From Candidatus Bathyarchaeota archaeon (GTDB lineage Archaea; Thermoproteota; Bathyarchaeia; Bathyarchaeales; Bathyarchaeaceae), in the NCBI GenBank assembly GCA_020356305.1, contig CP070636.1, positions 603,036 to 612,696 of the forward strand: 9,661 nucleotides of DNA, in the 5' to 3' direction. Shown here in pieces: positions 6,509 to 9,661 of the stretch. A model generated the notes under the pieces. It was not told the DNA's origin and searched no databases. It worked only from the letters and a program-made list of their open reading frames with translations. A program made the position numbers and the translations under genes. How positions within the stretch are numbered: position 1 is the stretch's first letter; every line of letters starts with the position of its first letter.

Positions 6509-6544
6509 CTATTGTTTATTTCTTATCATTACCGTTTTATCTCT

Positions 6545-6560
6545 AATGCGCGCGCGCATT
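6545..6560. repeat. 16-bp perfect GC palindrome, alternating tract 2
   Basis: AATGCGCGCGCGCATT is its own reverse complement, and its inner 14 bases alternate strictly purine-pyrimidine. It lies 15 nt beyond the MFS stop, in the gap before the HD gene. A terminator hairpin, a Z-DNA-prone site or a protein or methylase target are all possible. No T-run follows it on the - strand. Confidence 0.6.
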
Positions 6561-6574
6561 GTATCTTGAGCAGG

Positions 6575-7816
6575 TTACGATCTGAGAAAAAGTAGCATGC
6601 TTATGATGGCTATTGAAGATATTGTGACGCTATAGGTTGCTGCCATTGATGACCCGTAGAGCTCCCACAACGTTCCAACTACGGCGTTCGAAATGAAGAA
6701 TGCTGACCCAACTACGAGGTAGTAAAGGCCGTATGCTGTTCCTCTCAGATCGTTTTTAGCGTATTTCGGAATTAGGGCTCTCTGGATTGTTTCGATGATT
6801 CCAATGTAGGCGCCGAAGAGGATAGCGACTAAGAGAGCGTTGAATCCAGTTGCAGGATAACTTAGGATAAGCATGGTAGTGAAGAGAAAGATGCTGTAAC
6901 CCAAGACCAGGACCTTTTCTTTCCCTATTCGGTCAGATAGGACGCCTGCTGGGATTGCTATGGCGGTGTGGCCCACGTTAACGATCGCGTAAACTAGAGG
7001 GAGAAGGGAATCTGTCACTCCAGCCTCCTTTGCGTTAACAAGAACAAAGGAGAAGTTGAAGGCTCCTAAAGAGAAAATGGCAACGATGATGAGTAGCCGT
7101 GAAAAATCTCCTCTTAGGACAAATTTGACACCTGTCAACAATCTTAACTTGCTGACGGATTTGCTGGCGTGCTCCTTGACTATGAATAGAATAATGAGGA
7201 ATGCAATGGTGCCAGGTATCAATGACAGCCAGAAGACACCCTGAATGGTGAAGCCCAGAAGAATCATGGCCATTGAGGCAATTAATGGTCCTATGATAGC
7301 ACCGCTTTGATCGAGCGTTCTGTGCAACCCGAAAGCAGCGCCTTGACGTTTCTCTGAAACTGATTCGCTGAGAAGCGCATCACGAGGAGACGTGCGAACG
7401 GCTTTTCCCACCCTATCAGAAACTCGGACTACAAAAACATCGAAGGGTGCCTTGGCCACTGCGAAAAGAGGTTTGACCACGTTTGAAAGGCCATAACCAA
7501 TTAGGACAAAAATTTTTCTCTTTCTGAACTTGTCAGAAAAGATTCCTGAGACTGCCCTCAACGCGTAGCTTAAGGCTTCAGCAGTTCCCTCAATAAGTCC
7601 CAAAACAGCTTTGCTTGACCCAGGAAGACCCAGGAGAAACGTCGGAAGGAGGCTGAAGACCATCTCGCTCGATATATCCGTGAAAAAACTCACAAAACCC
7701 AAAGCAAATACGTTTCTGAGCGAAGAGCCGTTGGATTTCAAACCTTTCCCAGTCTTCATCGAGCACCCACAAGCTTTGCAACGGATTTTCTTGTATTTGT
7801 GTTTTGGGTGCCTCAT
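6575..7816 (-). CDS. MFS transporter
   Basis: This is a 413-aa membrane protein with about twelve hydrophobic segments in two halves. Each half has the MFS loop 2-3 motif (GIFSDKFRKRK 91-101 and GVLSDRIGKEK 291-301). The signature FFTDISSEM..SLLPTF (44-60), LGLIEGTAEAL (72-82) and RVSDRVGKAVRTSPRDALL (131-149) belongs to a prokaryotic MFS subgroup of unknown substrate that I recognise by sequence. The first 30 residues are basic with a CxxCxC stretch and may not be translated. ATG 7759 (MKTGKGLKS) is a reasonable alternative start, with a TATA-like ACAAATACAAG about 30 nt upstream of it. No Shine-Dalgarno motif precedes ATG 7816, which overlaps a TGCGCGCA palindrome. It might export or import a metabolite of the downstream operon, but 106 nt and the GC palindrome separate them. 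Confidence 0.85.
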   Translation of the reverse strand: MRHPKHKYKKIRCKACGCSMKTGKGLKSNGSSLRNVFALGFVSFFTDISSEMVFSLLPTFLLGLPGSSKAVLGLIEGTAEALSYALRAVSGIFSDKFRKRKIFVLIGYGLSNVVKPLFAVAKAPFDVFVVRVSDRVGKAVRTSPRDALLSESVSEKRQGAAFGLHRTLDQSGAIIGPLIASMAMILLGFTIQGVFWLSLIPGTIAFLIILFIVKEHASKSVSKLRLLTGVKFVLRGDFSRLLIIVAIFSLGAFNFSFVLVNAKEAGVTDSLLPLVYAIVNVGHTAIAIPAGVLSDRIGKEKVLVLGYSIFLFTTMLILSYPATGFNALLVAILFGAYIGIIETIQRALIPKYAKNDLRGTAYGLYYLVVGSAFFISNAVVGTLWELYGSSMAATYSVTISSIAIISMLLFLRS

Positions 7817-7823
7817 GCGCGCA
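7814..7823. repeat. Alternating purine-pyrimidine GC tract 3
   Basis: CATGCGCGCA contains the 8-bp palindrome TGCGCGCA and overlaps the longest possible start codon of the MFS gene. Confidence 0.5.
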
Positions 7824-7895
7824 AACAGAGGAGGCTAGGGAAGCTGATCTTTACGCGAGTATGGATCTCGGTTGCACTTTGAGAAAGAAGAGATG

Positions 7896-8153
7896 CTAGG
7901 AAACCTTGTAGACGGTGTCGTTTTCTCTCACGCGGTCATCGACTTTCAGTCCAATGCTCTGACCTGCTTCTGCCTTCGTAACTCCCTCGTGCTCGATCTG
8001 CATCGATTCCACGGTTTGTTCAAGGTTAGTGGTTGGTCCCTTAATGACGATTTGGTCGCCAACCGAAACAGGAGCCGTCAACTCCACCACTGCAACACTT
8101 ATCTTTGAGAAAAAATGCGTCACCTTCCCAACCTCTTCAAGTCCTTCACTCAA
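7896..8153 (-). CDS. Stand-alone EF-Tu domain 2-like protein
   Basis: This small protein of 85 aa has a core (EVGKVTHFFSKISVAVVELTAPVSVGDQIVIKG...QTVESMQIEHEGVTKAEAGQSIGLKVDD.VRENDTVYKV) that is the beta-barrel of translation-factor domain 2: the GKV..., VGD.I...G, V.SMQ...V..A..G..IGLK sequence order is plain. There is no GTPase domain. Such proteins are usually annotated as translation elongation factor-like, and their function is unknown; a role in RNA or protein binding, or in peptidase-linked tRNA modification, would be speculation. The frame is open to TTG 8234, but I prefer TTG 8153, preceded by GAGGTG with a 6-nt spacer. GTG 8162 is also possible. A TATA-like element at 8193-8207 fits a start near 8177. 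Confidence 0.8.
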   Translation of the reverse strand: MSEGLEEVGKVTHFFSKISVAVVELTAPVSVGDQIVIKGPTTNLEQTVESMQIEHEGVTKAEAGQSIGLKVDDRVRENDTVYKVS

Positions 8154-8192
8154 ACTTTTCACCTCACTTCCAAACAGATGATTACGAACGCA

Positions 8193-8207
8193 CCAAATAT
8201 AACTATA
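8193..8207 (-). promoter_or_regulatory. Probable promoter of EF-Tu domain 2-like gene
   Basis: On the - strand TATAGTTATATTTGG lies about 45 nt before TTG 8153. Transcription starting about 25 nt downstream would include the GAGGTG ribosome site, which supports the shorter start. Confidence 0.35.
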
Positions 8208-8224
8208 GGTGGTTCTCCAGTGAA

Positions 8225-8233
8225 GCGCGCGCA
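8225..8233. repeat. Alternating purine-pyrimidine GC tract 4
   Basis: GCGCGCGCA sits in the gap between the EF-Tu domain 2-like gene and the basic unknown gene, just 5' of the former's promoter. Confidence 0.5.
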
Positions 8234-8242
8234 ATTAAGAGT

Positions 8243-8650
8243 TTATATTTTGAAGTAATTTTCGTCGTACGTTGGGATAAATTCTGGCTGAACCTTTTTG
8301 ATTTTTTCAATCAGCACTCTCAGGGTTTCATCTCGTGTCTTTCTTAAAGTCAAGTGTTTTCTTCTGAGGGCATTATAGGAGAATCTTAGGAAGTTTTGAA
8401 GAGACCCTTTTTCTCCTCTAGGTATGAAATTCAGTTCTCGTTTCACAATGCGATTCATAAAATCCCTATCAAAATGAGCAGGTTTCGCTAGTCTTCTTTT
8501 CCACTGCTGCTCTCTTCTTTCCAATAGGTCAGGCGTGTCCAATCCTATTCCTCTAGACCATGTCCTCCTTCCAGCGCTAGTAGAGACAATCAGTATGTAT
8601 AATCCACCCGCGGTTCCAGCTATGGACTTAACATTCATGCTCCCATGCAT
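8243..8650 (-). CDS. Basic protein of unknown function
   Basis: This is a 135-aa reading frame (131 aa if ATG 8638, MNVKSIAGTAGG, is the start). The first 25 residues include a mildly hydrophobic stretch (IAGTAGGLYILIVSTSAG). It is short and interrupted by small residues, so a membrane segment is doubtful. The rest is strongly basic with a WSRGIGLDTPDLLERREQQWKRRLAKPAHFDRDFMNRIVKRELNF block and helical Arg/Lys-rich segments towards the C-terminus, compatible with nucleic-acid binding. I do not recognise the family. It lies divergent from the Lrp/AsnC gene and 89 nt before the presumed start of the EF-Tu domain 2-like gene. The absence of a long competing frame and the sensible amino-acid make-up favour it being real. 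Confidence 0.65.
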   Translation of the reverse strand: MHGSMNVKSIAGTAGGLYILIVSTSAGRRTWSRGIGLDTPDLLERREQQWKRRLAKPAHFDRDFMNRIVKRELNFIPRGEKGSLQNFLRFSYNALRRKHLTLRKTRDETLRVLIEKIKKVQPEFIPTYDENYFKI

Positions 8651-8747
8651 ACATGTATCACATCTTGTTTACGTATGTTTCTTTTCCTCGAATAAGAAAA
8701 ACTGTGAAAAATACATAAAGATTGTGCCAACTTTGTAGCAAAAATTT

Positions 8748-8764
8748 GCGAAAGAGATATAAAT
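8748..8764 (+). promoter_or_regulatory. BRE/TATA promoter of the Lrp/AsnC gene
   Basis: GCGAAAGAGATATAAATT has a purine-rich BRE directly before a good archaeal TATA box. Transcription would start about 25 nt downstream near 8783, leaving a short leader that carries the GAGG ribosome site used by TTG 8798. Confidence 0.6.
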
Positions 8765-8797
8765 TGTGAGATTTTTTCTCATAAATGAGGGCCCAAG

Positions 8798-9274
8798 TTG
8801 GATGAAAAGGATGAGGCGATAATTAGGGTACTTGAGAGGAAAGCAGGGTTTTCCAGCAGGTCTCTTTCAAGAATGGTTGGTTTACCCATTTCCACTGTCC
8901 ATAGAAGGGTTAGGAAGCTGGAGCGAGAAGGCGTAATCATAGGATACAAAGCCCTAATCAACTACGAAAAAACCACGAGGCCGATAGGTGCCTTCTTGCT
9001 AATCAATTTGGCAGAAGTAATTTCTGGAAGAGGCCACATCCCTAAAAAGGATATCATAAATGCCATGGGAAAGTTTGAGGAAATCGAAGAAATAATTGAA
9101 GTTCAGGCAGTCCATTTCGATCTAGCTGTCAGGGCACGATTTCAAAGTCTAAGAAAACTTTCAGCCTTTATCGAAGAGCTCAGATCTATGGAGGGAATAG
9201 AGGAAACGTCGTCGGCGATAATCACAGAAGAAACCATTTTACCACCAACCCCCTTCGTGCGCGCGCAAAAGTAA
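8798..9274 (+). CDS. Lrp/AsnC family transcriptional regulator
   Basis: This is a 158-aa protein with the family's two parts. The N-terminal helix-turn-helix is at about 4-50 (DEAIIRVLERKAGFSSRSLSRMVGLPISTVHRRVRKLEREGVIIGY), and a RAM-type ligand-binding and oligomerisation domain is at about 62-145 (IGAFLLINL...VQAVHFDLAVRARFQSLRKLSAFIEEL...GIEETSSAIIT). The start is TTG 8798: there is no ATG in frame before it, GAGG lies 7 nt upstream, and a clear promoter is at the right distance. The C-terminal extension of about 15 residues is Pro-rich and its last codons are made of a TGCGCGCGCA palindrome. Lrp-type proteins bind amino acids and control their metabolism, so control of the amino-acid operon in this window is an attractive but untested idea. 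Self-regulation is common in the family. Confidence 0.92.
   Translation: MDEKDEAIIRVLERKAGFSSRSLSRMVGLPISTVHRRVRKLEREGVIIGYKALINYEKTTRPIGAFLLINLAEVISGRGHIPKKDIINAMGKFEEIEEIIEVQAVHFDLAVRARFQSLRKLSAFIEELRSMEGIEETSSAIITEETILPPTPFVRAQK
9256..9267. repeat. Alternating purine-pyrimidine GC tract 5
   Basis: CGTGCGCGCGCA includes the 10-bp palindrome TGCGCGCGCA. It is the only such tract inside a gene, in the last codons of the Lrp/AsnC regulator. Confidence 0.5.
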
Positions 9275-9304
9275 ATCAAAAAGTGACTGGAGGTCGGCCA
9301 TAAG

Positions 9305-9407
9305 TGCGGGGGGTGGGATTCGAACCCACGAACCCCTACGGGACGGGATCTTGAGTCCCGCGCATATAGCCCTCATATGCAGGTTGACCTAGCTCTGCGA
9401 CCCCCGC
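9305..9407 (-). tRNA. tRNA-Leu (anticodon CAA) with an 18-nt intron in the D-arm
   Basis: The acceptor stem GCGGGGG (9407-9401) pairs with CCCCCGC (9312-9306), followed by A73 at 9305. The anticodon stem CGGGA/TCCCG holds the intact 7-nt loop CTCAAGA with anticodon CAA. The long variable arm TCCCGTAGGGGTTC and T-arm GTGGG-TTCGAAT-CCCAC fit class II tRNA-Leu. CCA is not encoded. Between acceptor and anticodon stem there are 40 nt instead of the usual 22. Removing 9366-9383 restores a normal D-arm (GCA GAGCTAGGTCAAA TGC), giving a mature tRNA of 85 nt. The elements before and after are normal, so I take it as functional rather than decayed. Confidence 0.95.
9366..9383 (-). other. tRNA intron between positions 21 and 22 (bulge-helix-bulge)
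   Basis: On the RNA, exon GGUC (9389-9386) pairs with intron GGCU (9371-9368), giving the 4-bp central helix with two G-U pairs. The 5' bulge is AAC and the 3' bulge AUA, each exactly 3 nt, with cuts after the second base. An inner CU/AG stem closes a 7-nt loop. This fits the archaeal splicing-endonuclease motif and leaves a consensus D-loop. The outer helix is weak, so the exact ends are likely but not certain. Confidence 0.65.
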
Positions 9408-9421
9408 ACCCGTTTCACAAA

Positions 9422-9562
9422 CTAGCTCTTCCTTTCTATTAATTTTTTCCAACACTGATGCGCCTGCACTTGGTTTTCGATTTTTTGGTCAAATCTCTTT
9501 TCATCTGCCTCAAACATCACCTTTTTCGGGTCGTACAGGCAACCTTGAGTGTACTTGTGCAC
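9422..9562 (-). CDS. Possible 46-aa small protein
   Basis: From GTG 9562 to TAG 9422-9424 the - strand encodes about 46 residues, including GCLYDPKKVMFEADEKRF and KIENQVQAHQCWKKLIERKS. The composition is protein-like (charged, helical, with Trp and two Cys), unlike chance frames in the flanking DNA. No Shine-Dalgarno motif precedes the GTG; instead the GC-rich alternating tract at 9563-9580 abuts it. An in-frame TGA lies about 30 nt further upstream, so it is not the end of a longer gene unless a frameshift has occurred. ATG inside (MFEADEKRF) would give 31 aa. Function unknown. It ends 14 nt before the tRNA. Confidence 0.4.
   Translation of the reverse strand: MHKYTQGCLYDPKKVMFEADEKRFDQKIENQVQAHQCWKKLIERKS
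9437..9453 (-). promoter_or_regulatory. Probable promoter of tRNA-Leu
   Basis: On the - strand TTGGAAAAAATTAATAG is BRE- and TATA-like and centred about 36 nt before the mature tRNA 5' end, a usual distance when a short 5' leader is trimmed. It overlaps the end of the possible 46-aa gene. Confidence 0.4.
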
Positions 9563-9580
9563 CGTGCGCGCGCACGCGCG
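9563..9580. repeat. Alternating purine-pyrimidine GC tract 6 (longest)
   Basis: Eighteen bases alternate strictly, containing the 12-bp palindrome GTGCGCGCGCAC, and further CG-rich sequence follows to 9588. It directly abuts the GTG start of the possible 46-aa gene. Confidence 0.55.
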
Positions 9581-9633
9581 ACGGCGCGTTCAGTGTCAAC
9601 TGGTTGCGAGGAAGCATTTTTCTGGCTTGCCCG

Positions 9634-9645
9634 ATGCGCACGCAT
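9634..9645. repeat. Alternating purine-pyrimidine GC tract 7
   Basis: ATGCGCACGCAT is strictly alternating and nearly palindromic. It lies in the otherwise featureless right end of the window. Confidence 0.45.
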
Positions 9646-9661
9646 TCTCCCACTTTTTCTC

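Noticed and set aside
4469..6568. CATTGTATCTT shared by the carbamoyltransferase leader and the MFS/HD gap
   Set aside because: An 11-base match between two places is expected several times by chance in a window of this size.
7896..8234. TTG start at 8234 for the EF-Tu domain 2-like protein
   Set aside because: It would run through the GC tract and the proposed promoter, has no ribosome site, and adds 27 residues not needed by the barrel.
8649..8658. ATACATGTAT palindrome at the start of the basic unknown gene
   Set aside because: Only 10 bp with no extended symmetry or second copy, so it is not distinguishable from chance.
9361..9383. Alternative intron placements in the tRNA (17 nt at the TGC repeat, or 18 nt leaving CAAC-TGC)
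   Set aside because: None gave a 4-bp helix with two 3-nt bulges, and the 17-nt version leaves an extra base in the D-loop.
1..9661. CRISPR array, mobile element or prophage
   Set aside because: No regularly spaced repeats, transposase, integrase or terminal inverted repeats were seen; the tRNA has no adjacent integrase or obvious duplicated 3' end.

Overview
The window looks like a piece of an archaeal chromosome, probably from the Thermoproteota/TACK side (a Bathyarchaeia-like genome is my best guess). No taxonomic marker was compared directly. The signs are BRE/TATA-type promoters at the expected distance from gene starts, several GTG and TTG starts with Shine-Dalgarno motifs, an Lrp/AsnC regulator, a stand-alone EF-Tu domain 2-like protein, and a tRNA-Leu(CAA) gene that appears to carry an 18-nt intron in the D-arm, with a bulge-helix-bulge fold typical of archaea. 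I saw no CRISPR array, insertion sequence, integrase or phage gene.

Left part (1-2340, + strand). The 3' part of a PD-(D/E)xK-like nuclease-type protein with a C-terminal winged helix enters from the left edge. It is followed by a 346-nt AT-rich gap with TATA elements and two inverted repeats, then a divergent threonine synthase-like PLP enzyme with an N-terminal zinc ribbon. A 9-bp stem between this gene and its convergent neighbour may be a terminator for both.

Centre (2341-7816, - strand, read right to left). An MFS transporter is followed, after a 106-nt gap, by an HD phosphohydrolase, a 77-aa unknown protein that starts in an ATGA overlap with it, a YgeY-type M20 metallohydrolase, a knotted carbamoyltransferase related to YgeW and N-acetylornithine carbamoyltransferase, and a cysteine synthase-like PLP enzyme one base further on. 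The trio hydrolase / carbamoyltransferase / fold-type-II PLP enzyme mirrors the bacterial ygeW-ygeX-ygeY set, but the lyase YgeX is replaced by a cysteine synthase-type protein and the threonine synthase-like gene lies tail to tail beside it. This is the most interesting part of the window. It suggests breakdown or assembly of a carbamoylated or ureido amino acid, with the exact substrate unknown.

Right part (7896-9661). This holds an EF-Tu domain 2-like protein (-), a basic protein of unknown function (-), a divergent Lrp/AsnC regulator (+) with a clear promoter, the intron-bearing tRNA-Leu (-) and a possible 46-aa protein (-).

Across the window, alternating purine-pyrimidine GC-rich tracts built on TGCGCGCA-like palindromes sit in gaps or right at gene ends and starts, and I found no GCGCGC inside the body of a gene. 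This recurring element is not explained by any of the genes.
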